Position numbers and translations under genes: made by a program. A stretch of 64,000 nucleotides of DNA from Brachybacterium sacelli. Lineage in GTDB: Bacteria > Actinomycetota > Actinomycetes > Actinomycetales > Dermabacteraceae. Positions 24,762 through 32,116 of the stretch are shown here, in pieces (the first letter of the stretch is position 1; every line of letters starts with the position of its first letter). The DNA lies in the NCBI RefSeq assembly GCF_017876545.1, contig NZ_JAGIOD010000001.1, positions 1,860,001-1,924,000 on the forward strand, read 5' to 3'. Under the pieces are notes generated by a model. It saw nothing but the letters and a program-made list of their open reading frames with translations, was not told the origin of the DNA and did not search any database.

Positions 24762-24803
24762 ATGGAACGCCACGTCCCGACGACGATTCCCGGCCGCGCG
24801 TGA
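24762..24803 (+). CDS. 13-codon upstream ORF overlapping the start of the hydrolase gene
   Basis: ATG 24762 opens a frame for MERHVPTTIPGRA and stops at TGA 24801-24803. The stop overlaps GTG 24800, the most likely start of the alpha/beta-hydrolase gene (GTGA). With a -10 box 6 bases before its ATG, this looks like a leaderless mini-gene that delivers ribosomes to the downstream start by termination-reinitiation. Alternatively it marks a true start of the hydrolase gene separated by a frameshift. Confidence 0.45.
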   Translation: MERHVPTTIPGRA

Positions 24804-25729
24804 AGCCACTGCTGCGACCGCTGCTGAGGGCGTTCGCCGCGCCGCGACTCGACATGCGCGCGGACTACGAGAAGGTCCGTCGCCTCCAGCGTCACCTGGC
24901 CGCGCTCCCGCGGACCCGGTACCGCGCCGCCTCCTGGCGCACCGTTCCCGGCGACCCCGGCTCCCACGTGCCGGTGCGGGTCTTCCAACCCCGTGAGAAG
25001 CGGCGTGAGGACCTGCTGCTGTTCCTGCACGGCGGCGGCTGGGTCACCGGCGACATCGAGAGCTACACCCCGGCCTGCGCCACGATGGCGGACCTCACCG
25101 GCTGCGTCGTGGTCTCGGTCGACTACCGTCTCGCCCCGGAGCACCCCTTCCCGGCGGGCCTCGAGGACAGCTACCAGGTGGTGCGCCTGCTGCTCGAGGA
25201 GCCGGGCCGGGCCGGGATCGACGATGCCCGTCGGATCGTGCTGGTGGGGGACTCCGCCGGCGGCAACCTGGCCGCCGCGGTCTCCCTGCAGCTGCGCGAG
25301 CACGGCCATGCCGGGGTGAGCCGGCAGATCCTGCTGTACCCGGTGACGCACTGGGACCACGACCCGGCCACCTCGCCCTTCGCCTCGGTGCGCGATCACG
25401 GCGCGGATTACCGCCTGACCTCCACCGAGGTCCAGGACTACATGGAGATGTACGTCCCCGACCCGGCGCACCGGAAGGACCCGCGGGTGTCCCCGCTGAT
25501 GGCCGCGGACCTCTCCGCGCAGCCGCGCACGCTGGTGATCTCCGCGGAGCTCGACCTGCTGCGGGACGAGGGGGAGGCCTACGGTCAGGCGCTCGCCGGG
25601 GCCGGTGGCAGCGTGCGCATCCACCGCGTCCCGGGCGCGCTGCACGGATTCATCACCCTGCCGCGCTTCTCCCGGTCCCTGCGGGACGCCTACGGGGTGA
25701 TCGAGGAGTTCCTCGAGGAGCCGACGTGA
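24800..25729 (+). CDS. Alpha/beta-hydrolase (HSL/esterase family), active-site residues intact
   Basis: 309 residues from GTG 24800. The oxyanion motif FLHGGGWVTGD is near residue 75. The nucleophile serine is in LVGDSAGGNLA (near 153), the acidic residue in SAELDLLRDEG, and the histidine in PGALHGFITL near the C-terminus. This is a cytoplasmic carboxylesterase or lipase of the hormone-sensitive-lipase type. The start is uncertain: no ribosome site precedes GTG 24800, but it overlaps the stop of a short upstream ORF; GTG 24725 is the alternative. The stop overlaps the acyltransferase start (GTGA). Confidence 0.85.
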   Translation: MKPLLRPLLRAFAAPRLDMRADYEKVRRLQRHLAALPRTRYRAASWRTVPGDPGSHVPVRVFQPREKRREDLLLFLHGGGWVTGDIESYTPACATMADLTGCVVVSVDYRLAPEHPFPAGLEDSYQVVRLLLEEPGRAGIDDARRIVLVGDSAGGNLAAAVSLQLREHGHAGVSRQILLYPVTHWDHDPATSPFASVRDHGADYRLTSTEVQDYMEMYVPDPAHRKDPRVSPLMAADLSAQPRTLVISAELDLLRDEGEAYGQALAGAGGSVRIHRVPGALHGFITLPRFSRSLRDAYGVIEEFLEEPT

Positions 25730-27162
25730 CCCGCAGGGCCTGGGTGCGGCTCGACAACGCCTCGAACATCTTCCTGGCCGCCCGCAGCGACGTCGACCCC
25801 AAGGTGTTCCGCCTCAGCGCCGAACTGGACCACGAGGTGGACCCGGAGCTGCTGCAGGCCGCGCTCGAGTCCACCTACGAGCGCTACCGGCTCTACCACG
25901 CGGTGCTGCGACGCGGCGTGTTCTGGTACTACCTGCAGGACAGCGACCTGCATCCGCAGGTGAGCGCCGAGGAGACCGCGCCGTGCGCCCCGATCTACCA
26001 GGCCGACCGGCGCACGCTGCTGTTCCGCGTGATGCACCACCGGAGGCGGATCAGCCTCGAGGTGTTCCACGCGCTGTCGGACGGCACCGGGGCCCTGGGA
26101 TTCCTCACCGACCTGGTGGGAGAGTACGCGCGACGGCGTTTCCCCGAGCAGCCGGAGCAGCCGGAGCGGAGCCGGGAGGAGCCCGGCCCGGCGGCGGAGT
26201 CCGAGCAGGCCGCCGAGGAGCCCGTGCACCACCTGACCACCGACGACTTCGTCCACTACTTCCGCCGCCGACGCCGACGGCCGGACGCGTGGGCGGAACG
26301 GGTCGCCTTCAGCCGGGAAGCGGCGCCGGCTCCGCTGACCATCGCCGAGAGCGTCGGGGCAGACGACGCGCCGGCGGCCCGGGAGGAGCGACCGACGCTA
26401 CCGGCCACGCCGGTGCATCGGGTCCGCGGCACCCGCACCCCGGACGACCGCCCGCGACTGGTCGAGCTGACCATGCCCGTCGCTCCCGTGCTCGACCTGG
26501 CTCGCGCCGAGGGAGCTGCGCTGACGATGTACCTCACGGCGGTGCTGTTCGAGGCCGTCCGGCGCTCCTCGGGCGGGCTGGGGGAAGCCCGCACCCTCGC
26601 CGCCTCGGTGCCGGTGAACCTGCGGCAGTCCTTCCCCTCCACCTCGGCGCGGAACTTCTTCGCCACCACCCGGGTCCAGCACACCTACGCCGAGGGCGAG
26701 GACTCCCTCGGCGCGGTCTGCAGGGAGCTCGAGCGCGACTTCCGCGCCAAGGCCTCCGCGGGGCACCTCGAGCACAAGCTGCGACGCTTCCTCCGCTTCG
26801 AGCGCATGCCCGTGCTGCGCGTCGTGCCACGCCCGCTCAAGGACGTCATCCTGTCCCTGGTGAACCGGGTCGCCAACCGCGGGCTCACCGTCGCCGTCTC
26901 CAATCTGGGCCGCGTCGCCCTGCCGGAGCCGGCCGCCTCCCATGTCCACCGCCTGCTGTTCCACGTCTCCGCCGTGCGGCCCCAGATCTCCGCCGTCTCC
27001 CACGGCGGGGTGCTCACGATCTCCTTCACCTCCCCGTTCCTGGAGACCGACCACGTCCGGGAGTTCGCGCGGATCCTCACCGCCGCCGGGGTCGACGTCT
27101 CCGTCGCCGCGGCGCGCACCACCGAGCAGGAGCTCGCGGAGGCGGGGGCGGCGGTCCCATGA
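25726..27162 (+). CDS. Condensation-fold acyltransferase (alcohol acetyltransferase-like)
   Basis: 478 residues. The catalytic HxxxDG motif of the condensation/BAHD/PapA5 superfamily appears as FHALSDGTGAL (near residue 115). A second family feature, LAASVPVNLRQSFPS, lies near residue 290. The NRPS-type partner domains are absent, so it is a stand-alone acyltransferase that moves an acyl group from CoA or a carrier to an alcohol or amine. A charged, Pro/Glu-rich insert occupies about residues 140-175. It is coupled by GTGA to the hydrolase before it and by ATGA to the zinc-ribbon membrane protein after it. Confidence 0.75.
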   Translation: MTRRAWVRLDNASNIFLAARSDVDPKVFRLSAELDHEVDPELLQAALESTYERYRLYHAVLRRGVFWYYLQDSDLHPQVSAEETAPCAPIYQADRRTLLFRVMHHRRRISLEVFHALSDGTGALGFLTDLVGEYARRRFPEQPEQPERSREEPGPAAESEQAAEEPVHHLTTDDFVHYFRRRRRRPDAWAERVAFSREAAPAPLTIAESVGADDAPAAREERPTLPATPVHRVRGTRTPDDRPRLVELTMPVAPVLDLARAEGAALTMYLTAVLFEAVRRSSGGLGEARTLAASVPVNLRQSFPSTSARNFFATTRVQHTYAEGEDSLGAVCRELERDFRAKASAGHLEHKLRRFLRFERMPVLRVVPRPLKDVILSLVNRVANRGLTVAVSNLGRVALPEPAASHVHRLLFHVSAVRPQISAVSHGGVLTISFTSPFLETDHVREFARILTAAGVDVSVAAARTTEQELAEAGAAVP

Positions 27163-27824
27163 GCAGTTGCCCCGCCTGCCACCTCGAGGTCGAGGGCGAG
27201 TGGACCCGCTGCCCGCTGTGCGACGGGCCGCTCGGCGGCGACCGCGTGGCGGGACCGCTGCCCCCGGTGCCGCTGCGGTTCTCACGCCGGCGCCTGCTGC
27301 GCGCCCTGGTGCTCACCTCGCTCGGCGTCGTGCTCGCCTCATTCGCCGTGCAGCTGCTGATCACCCCGGGCGTGCCGGGGCTGGGCGTACTGCGCTCGGT
27401 GTGGCTGGCGGTGGCCGCGCTGTGGCTGGTGGTGCTGATGGCGGTGCGCAAGCGTCGCAATCTCGCCAAGTCGACGGTGTACCTCGTGGTGCTGGTCGGT
27501 CTGGTGAGCGTGTACTGGGACTACCTGCTGGGGTGGAGCGCATGGTCCCTGACCTATGCGGTGCCCATCCTGTGCGCCTCCTCGCTGCTCGCGCTGATGA
27601 TCATCGTGCGGGTGATGCGGATCGAGGTGGGTGAGCACATCGTCTACAGCGGCCTGGTCGTGCTGCTGGGCCTGACCCCGCTGGTGTTCCTCGGCCTGGG
27701 CTGGGTGAGCACGCCGCTGCCGTCGGCCGTGTGCGGGGCGCTCAGCGTGGCCGCGCTGGTGCTCCTGCAGCTCTCCCGCGGTGCGGAGACCCGCCATGAG
27801 CTCGCCAAGCGGCTGCACCTGTAG
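27159..27824 (+). CDS. Membrane protein with N-terminal zinc ribbon
   Basis: 221 residues. The N-terminus has two CxxC pairs (CPACHLEVEGEWTRCPLCDG, residues 4-23), a small zinc ribbon. Six hydrophobic helices follow (for example LVLTSLGVVLASFAVQLLI, VWLAVAALWLVVLM and YSGLVVLLGLTPLVFLGLGW). The C-terminus is basic. Similar zinc-ribbon membrane proteins are found beside alcohol-acetyltransferase-like genes in other bacteria, to my recollection as a DUF6320-type protein, but function is unknown. The start is set by the ATGA overlap with the acyltransferase gene. Confidence 0.78.
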   Translation: MSSCPACHLEVEGEWTRCPLCDGPLGGDRVAGPLPPVPLRFSRRRLLRALVLTSLGVVLASFAVQLLITPGVPGLGVLRSVWLAVAALWLVVLMAVRKRRNLAKSTVYLVVLVGLVSVYWDYLLGWSAWSLTYAVPILCASSLLALMIIVRVMRIEVGEHIVYSGLVVLLGLTPLVFLGLGWVSTPLPSAVCGALSVAALVLLQLSRGAETRHELAKRLHL

Positions 27825-27827
27825 TCG

Positions 27828-27843
27828 CTGCGGCGCGCCGCAG
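27828..27843. terminator. 16-bp perfect palindrome just after the zinc-ribbon membrane protein gene
   Basis: CTGCGGCGCGCCGCAG begins 3 bases after the stop codon. It could fold in RNA and end the hydrolase-acyltransferase operon, but no T-run follows and the loop would be very tight, so termination is only a possibility. Confidence 0.35.
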
Positions 27844-27852
27844 GGGGCAGCG

Positions 27853-27878
27853 GCTCCCGCGTCCTTATGATCGGGAGC
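27853..27878 (+). promoter_or_regulatory. Inverted repeat around a TATGAT -10 box (candidate operator)
   Basis: GCTCCCG (27853-27859) and CGGGAGC (27872-27878) form a 7-bp inverted repeat with a 12-base spacer that contains TATGAT (27866-27871). A protein bound here would cover the promoter of the membrane protein gene at 27948. Confidence 0.45.
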
Positions 27879-27947
27879 GCATCTGCGCCGGCGGCTCCGG
27901 TCGAACCCGACCGCCCGGTGCACGAGAGACCACGGAAGAGTAGGTTG

Positions 27948-29759
27948 ATGGACAGGGATCGCTCCAGCGACGAGAACCAGGACGCGGACTGGATCTTCGC
28001 CAGCGACGACCCGCACACCCTGCCCACCGAGCGTCTGCCCGATCGGGCCGAGTTCGACCGCTACTCCGCCCCGCTGCTCGCGCGGCGCCGCGCCGAGGCC
28101 GCCCTGCCGCCCGGCGAGCACGAGACCGTCGACCTCTCGAGCCTCGACCCCGAGCAGCTGCGCGCCGGCTCCGAGCCCGATGCGGTCACCGGTGCCATCC
28201 CGGCGACGGATCCGGAGGACGACGAACGGGCCGGGCACGAGGCCGACGGCGCCGGGAGCGAGGATCCGACCGCCGGGGAGTCGGCCGAGGACGAGGCGTC
28301 GGACCCCGGGACCACGGCGGCGCTGCGGGCTCCGCGCGACGTCTCCTACGCCCGCTCCGGCACCACCCCCAACGCCGAGCACGACCAGGCGCCGGAGAAC
28401 GCGATCAACGGGTTCGTGCTCCCGGACCGGTTCCGGGACCTCGGCCTCTTCGACGCGCTGCGCGACGTGCTGGCCCTGATCAGCATGGCCACGGCCATGA
28501 CCACCACCTTCACGGTGGCTCACAGCACGCTCGTGGACGGCATCGGCAAGGCCGCGATCGGCGTGGGCCTGGCCGCTCTCGTCGCCGTGCACCTGCTGCG
28601 CTGGATCCCGAAGCAGCCGCCGCTGGCCGCGATCCGGGTGGTCCGGGTCCTCGGCCTGGCTCCCGCGCTGCTGGTGCCCCTCGGGGTGATCGTCGCCGAC
28701 CTGGTGGAATCCCTGCCGGTGCTGTTCGCGTCCCTGCCCGACGGCCCGCCCATCGGGCTCGGCGTCGGGGTGTCGCTGCTGCTGCTCGGTGCGATCATCG
28801 GGATCGAGCCGCGCGCCCACGAGGGATACCTGCCGCAGGCCCGTGCCCGGCGCATCGCCCGCATCCTGCTGGTCGCCGTGGGGATCGCGGCCGCCGCCGC
28901 CCTGCTGGTCGCACTGGTGATGATCGTCGGCCGACTGTTCACCACCGGCTGGGACTACTCCCTGATGACCCTTGCCGACGCCGTGCTGTCCACGCTGCTG
29001 CTGGCGCTCGTGCTGCTGTCGGCGCTTCGCCGGGAGCGCTCCTGGTACGTCTTCGCCACCGGCGCCGCGGGCGCCCTCGTGCTCGCCGCCCTCGCCGACA
29101 ACACGCTGGAGCTGCAGTTCGCGGCGCCCCTGAGCTTCGCCACCGATTTCGTCTACCTGCCCTTCCTGTTCGCCGCCTTCGGTCTGATGATCTCGCGGTC
29201 CTTCGTGCGGACCATGCCGATCTCCTTCCGCCGTACGGACTGGCTGGTCTACACGGTGCGGGCCTTCGAGTTCAGCGTCCTGATGCACACCGCGGCCGTG
29301 GTCTGGCACCTGCTGGCCGCGATCGCCGCCACCACCGGGCGTGCCCCGGGCGGGCCCGTCCTCCACCTCATCGACGCCGCCGTCTGCCTCTGCTTCATCG
29401 CCGTCTCCCTGTTCGCGCGCACCTCGCTGCTGTCCCGTCCCGCGCTCGTGGCCCGCGCCAACGGGGTGGTCGCGGGGCTGATCCTGGTCGTCGTCGGCTT
29501 CCTCGACGTCATCGTGAACTCGCTGGCGACCGGCGCCGGCGCCGGCCTGGTCACCGGCGGGAGCGCCCTGGCGATCGGCATCGCGGCGGCCCTCATGCTC
29601 ACCGTGCCCGCCCCGGTGCGCGACGAGTTCGGGGCCCCGGACATCTCCCGCATGTTCGCCGACTTCCGTGCCCGCGACGCCGGCAGCGTCTCCCTGCTCT
29701 CCCTGGTGCCGGACGTCACCGAGGAGACGGCACGCAAGAAGACCTTCCCCGGCAGCTGA
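27948..29759 (+). CDS. Large polytopic membrane protein of unknown function
   Basis: 603 residues. The first 150 residues are hydrophilic, acidic and likely disordered (many Glu, Asp and Pro). The rest carries about twelve hydrophobic helices, several with repeated Ala-Leu-Val runs (VGIAAAAALLVALVMIVGRL, LLALVLLSALR). I recognise no transporter signature. GGAAGAG lies 7-13 bases before the ATG. It sits between the acyltransferase cassette and the nucleobase permease on the same strand with its own promoter. The 123-base gap before it holds a palindrome and a candidate operator. Confidence 0.75.
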   Translation: MDRDRSSDENQDADWIFASDDPHTLPTERLPDRAEFDRYSAPLLARRRAEAALPPGEHETVDLSSLDPEQLRAGSEPDAVTGAIPATDPEDDERAGHEADGAGSEDPTAGESAEDEASDPGTTAALRAPRDVSYARSGTTPNAEHDQAPENAINGFVLPDRFRDLGLFDALRDVLALISMATAMTTTFTVAHSTLVDGIGKAAIGVGLAALVAVHLLRWIPKQPPLAAIRVVRVLGLAPALLVPLGVIVADLVESLPVLFASLPDGPPIGLGVGVSLLLLGAIIGIEPRAHEGYLPQARARRIARILLVAVGIAAAAALLVALVMIVGRLFTTGWDYSLMTLADAVLSTLLLALVLLSALRRERSWYVFATGAAGALVLAALADNTLELQFAAPLSFATDFVYLPFLFAAFGLMISRSFVRTMPISFRRTDWLVYTVRAFEFSVLMHTAAVVWHLLAAIAATTGRAPGGPVLHLIDAAVCLCFIAVSLFARTSLLSRPALVARANGVVAGLILVVVGFLDVIVNSLATGAGAGLVTGGSALAIGIAAALMLTVPAPVRDEFGAPDISRMFADFRARDAGSVSLLSLVPDVTEETARKKTFPGS

Positions 29760-29826
29760 CCGCGTCGGCCGCCCGACTCCTCCGGCCGCCCCGCGGCCGA
29801 CCGCCCTCCTCACCCCTGGGAGCATC

Positions 29827-31137
29827 ATGTTCCGCTGGAGACTGCACGGCGACGGCCGCACCATCGGCGCCGACGCGATCGTCCTGCCCGAGGAGCGCCT
29901 GGCGTGGCCGCTGACCATCGGCATCGGCGCCCAGCACGTGATCGCCATGTTCGGCGCGACCTTCCTGGTCCCGCTGCTCACCGGATTCCCGCCCTCGACC
30001 ACGCTGCTGTTCTCCGGCATCGGCACCCTGCTGTTCCTGACGATCACGCGGAACAAGGTGCCCAGCTACCTCGGCTCCTCCTTCGCCTTCATCGCCCCCA
30101 TCACCGCCTCCACCCAGGCGGAGTCGATGGGGGCGGCGCTCGGCGGCGTGATGATCACAGGGCTGCTGCTGGCGGCGCTGGGCCTGCTCGTCTCGCGCAT
30201 CGGCACCGCCTGGATCTCGACCCTCATGCCCCCGGTGGTGATGGGCTCGATCGTGGCGCTGATCGGCTTCAACCTCGCCCCGAAGGCGTACGAGAACTTC
30301 CAGGATTCCTCCGTCACCGCGACCGTCACCCTGCTCGCCGTGGTGCTGTGCACCGCCGCGTTCAAGGGCCTGCTGGGTCGCGTCTCCGTGCTGCTGGGCG
30401 TGCTGATCGGCTACCTGGTCGCGGTGGCCCGCGGCGAGGTGGTCTTCGACGACGTGAACGCCGCGCCCTGGATCGGGCTGCCCGAGTTCCACCACCCGAC
30501 GTTCGACCTGGCCCTGCTGCCGATGTTCCTGCCCGTGGTGCTGGTGCTGCTGGCCGAGAATGTCGGACACGTGACCAGCGTCGGGCTGATGACGCACCGC
30601 AACCTCGACCACATGGTGGGCCGCACCCTCGCCTCCGACGGGATCGCCACCGCGCTCTCGGCCGGCTTCGGCGGGTCGCCGACCACCACCTACGGCGAGA
30701 ACATCGGCGTCATGAGCGCGACCCGCGTCTACTCGACGGCCGCCTACTGGGTGGCCGGCATCGTCGCGATCCTGCTCTCGCTGTCCCCGAAGATCGGCGA
30801 GCTGATCTTCACCATCCCGCCGGGCGTCCTCGGCGGCGTGACCTTCGTGCTCTACGGCTTGATCGGCATCGTCGGCGTGCGCATGTGGGTCGACGGCCGC
30901 GTCGACTTCTCCCGCCCCAAGAACCAGATCACCGCGGGCGTCGCCCTGGTCATCGGCATCGCGAACGTCACCTGGACCTTCGGCGGCGTCCAGCTCACCG
31001 GCATCGCCCTGGGCACGATCGCCGCCCTGCTCGTCTACCACCTCATGGATCGGCTGGGCCGCGCCACCGGCACCGAGGTCACGGCGTCGGAGCCGGCCGA
31101 GGTAGTCGCGAGCGAAGGGAACACCCCGCGCGATTAA
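29827..31137 (+). CDS. NCS2 nucleobase permease (uracil/xanthine type)
   Basis: 436 residues with about 14 helices, normal for UraA-type carriers. Diagnostic stretches are GIGAQHVIAMFGATFLVPLL (helix 1), the helix-8 region LLAENVGHVTSVG with its glutamate, and GGSPTTTYGENIGVMSATRV (helix 10). It imports a nucleobase with protons; the glutamate followed by asparagine-valine-glycine-histidine favours uracil. GGGAG lies 4 bases before the ATG. No pyr genes are adjacent, so control by PyrR is not evident. Confidence 0.92.
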   Translation: MFRWRLHGDGRTIGADAIVLPEERLAWPLTIGIGAQHVIAMFGATFLVPLLTGFPPSTTLLFSGIGTLLFLTITRNKVPSYLGSSFAFIAPITASTQAESMGAALGGVMITGLLLAALGLLVSRIGTAWISTLMPPVVMGSIVALIGFNLAPKAYENFQDSSVTATVTLLAVVLCTAAFKGLLGRVSVLLGVLIGYLVAVARGEVVFDDVNAAPWIGLPEFHHPTFDLALLPMFLPVVLVLLAENVGHVTSVGLMTHRNLDHMVGRTLASDGIATALSAGFGGSPTTTYGENIGVMSATRVYSTAAYWVAGIVAILLSLSPKIGELIFTIPPGVLGGVTFVLYGLIGIVGVRMWVDGRVDFSRPKNQITAGVALVIGIANVTWTFGGVQLTGIALGTIAALLVYHLMDRLGRATGTEVTASEPAEVVASEGNTPRD

Positions 31138-31143
31138 GCCAGG

Positions 31144-31209
31144 CGACCGCCCCGCCGCGCCCCGCCGCCGCGCCACCCCGCCGCCGCGCCGCGCCCCGCC
31201 GCGCGCTGC
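31144..31209. repeat. Low-complexity C/G tract
   Basis: Sixty-six bases made almost only of CCGCC, GCGCC and CCCCG words follow the permease stop and run straight into the first palindromic repeat. It contains no gene. Confidence 0.8.
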
Positions 31210-31273
31210 CGTTTGTGTCAGATTCTCAGCCATATCCGGTCTGGAAGTGGCCGAGAATCGCCCACAAACGAGG
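31206..31273. repeat. Palindromic repeat, copy A (68 bp)
   Basis: Direct copy of the element at 31932-31999, with 56 of 68 positions identical. Internally it is a strong hairpin: CGTTTGTG at 31210-31217 pairs perfectly with CACAAACG at 31263-31270. An inner arm (ATTCTC-GCCA against TGGC-GAGAAT) extends the stem to about 23 pairs with four mismatches and a 15-base loop. It lies about 100 bases upstream of the small kinase gene. Confidence 0.88.
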
Positions 31274-31368
31274 AGGGGGCCGGTGGCGGTATGGGGCGGG
31301 GTGCTGCAGTTGTGGTTGCTCGAGCGCTGAGGCGATGCCGATCGCTCCTGCGTGTGAGAATCAGGGCC

Positions 31369-31923
31369 ATGAGCGACTCTGCCGTGGAGGCCGACTCCCC
31401 GGCCGAGGAGAGGGCGGAGGCGTCGCCCGCGCTCGTCATCCTCCGGGGCAACTCCGCCTCGGGGAAGTCGACCGTCGCGCGCCAGGTGCAACGGGCGCTG
31501 CCGCGGGGGCGGGTCGCCATGATCGGACTGGACCATGTGCGCCGCGAGCTGCTGTGGGAGCACGAAGTCGGTCAGGGCGACACCATCGGCCTGGTGACCG
31601 CGATGACACAGCACTGCCTGCGCGTCGGGCGGACCACCGTGGTCGAGGGGATCTTCGGCCGCGAGCGCTACGGCGACATGTTCGCGCAGCTCCTGGCCGC
31701 GCACGACGGCCCGCACCTCGTCTACTACCTCGACGTGAGTCTCGAGGAGACGCTGCGCCGCCACGCGGGCAAGCCCATCGCGCACGAGGTCCGCGCCGAC
31801 GAGGTCGCGTCCTGGTACCGGGTGCACGATGTGCTCGGCGTGCCGGGCGAGACCGTGCTCGGGGAGGAGCTCTCCGCGGAGGAGATGGTCACCCGTGTGC
31901 TCACGGACTTGGCTGCGAGCTGA
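31369..31923 (+). CDS. P-loop kinase (zeta-toxin/phosphotransferase-like AAA) in a repeat-flanked unit
   Basis: 184 residues. The Walker A motif GNSASGKST (near residue 25) is followed by GLDHVRRELLWE, a second acidic strand TVVEGIFGRERYG and a lid arginine region (LEETLRRHAGKP). The pattern fits the zeta-toxin/chloramphenicol-phosphotransferase group of small kinases. No epsilon-like antitoxin gene is adjacent, so a toxin role is unsupported. ATG 31369 is chosen as the start nearest the domain; an upstream frame reaches into repeat copy A and is unlikely to be translated. The gene is bracketed by the two palindromic repeats. Confidence 0.8.
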   Translation: MSDSAVEADSPAEERAEASPALVILRGNSASGKSTVARQVQRALPRGRVAMIGLDHVRRELLWEHEVGQGDTIGLVTAMTQHCLRVGRTTVVEGIFGRERYGDMFAQLLAAHDGPHLVYYLDVSLEETLRRHAGKPIAHEVRADEVASWYRVHDVLGVPGETVLGEELSAEEMVTRVLTDLAAS

Positions 31924-31931
31924 GCAGTCCT

Positions 31932-31999
31932 CTGCCGTCTTTGTCAGGTTCTCAGCCGGTTCCGGTCTGGAAGTGGCTGAAATTCGCACACTAACGGGG
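31932..31999. repeat. Palindromic repeat, copy B (68 bp)
   Basis: Same orientation as copy A, beginning 9 bases after the kinase stop codon. The outer stem is partly decayed (5 of 8 outer pairs remain), so copy A is closer to an ideal hairpin. The following 117 bases up to the ornithine cyclodeaminase stop are G-rich and show no gene. Confidence 0.88.
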
Positions 32000-32116
32000 C
32001 GGAGCAACGGGGCGGGGCATCGGTGGGGGCAGCGGTGGCGGCAGCGGCGACCGGGTTCGGGCGGAAGCGGTGGGGGTGGACCGGGGTGACCTGCGAGAGT
32101 GCCTGCCCGGCCATCG

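Noticed and set aside
21889..24855. A single 988-codon minus-strand frame covering argS and 1.2 kb beyond
   Set aside because: Only the part from 23625 matches ArgRS. The rest is antisense to yccF and the flavin reductase gene and is composed like a GC-skewed shadow frame.
27339..30056. 905-codon minus-strand open frame
   Set aside because: Its product is repetitive Gly/His/Gln-rich and lies opposite two well-supported membrane protein genes; a typical high-GC shadow.
31213..31368. N-terminal extension of the kinase into repeat copy A
   Set aside because: The extra 52 codons cover the palindrome and are not protein-like. The domain starts shortly after ATG 31369.
31369..31923. Toxin-antitoxin module of the epsilon-zeta type
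   Set aside because: No antitoxin-sized ORF adjoins the kinase gene on either side; the gaps hold only repeats and G/C-rich tracts.
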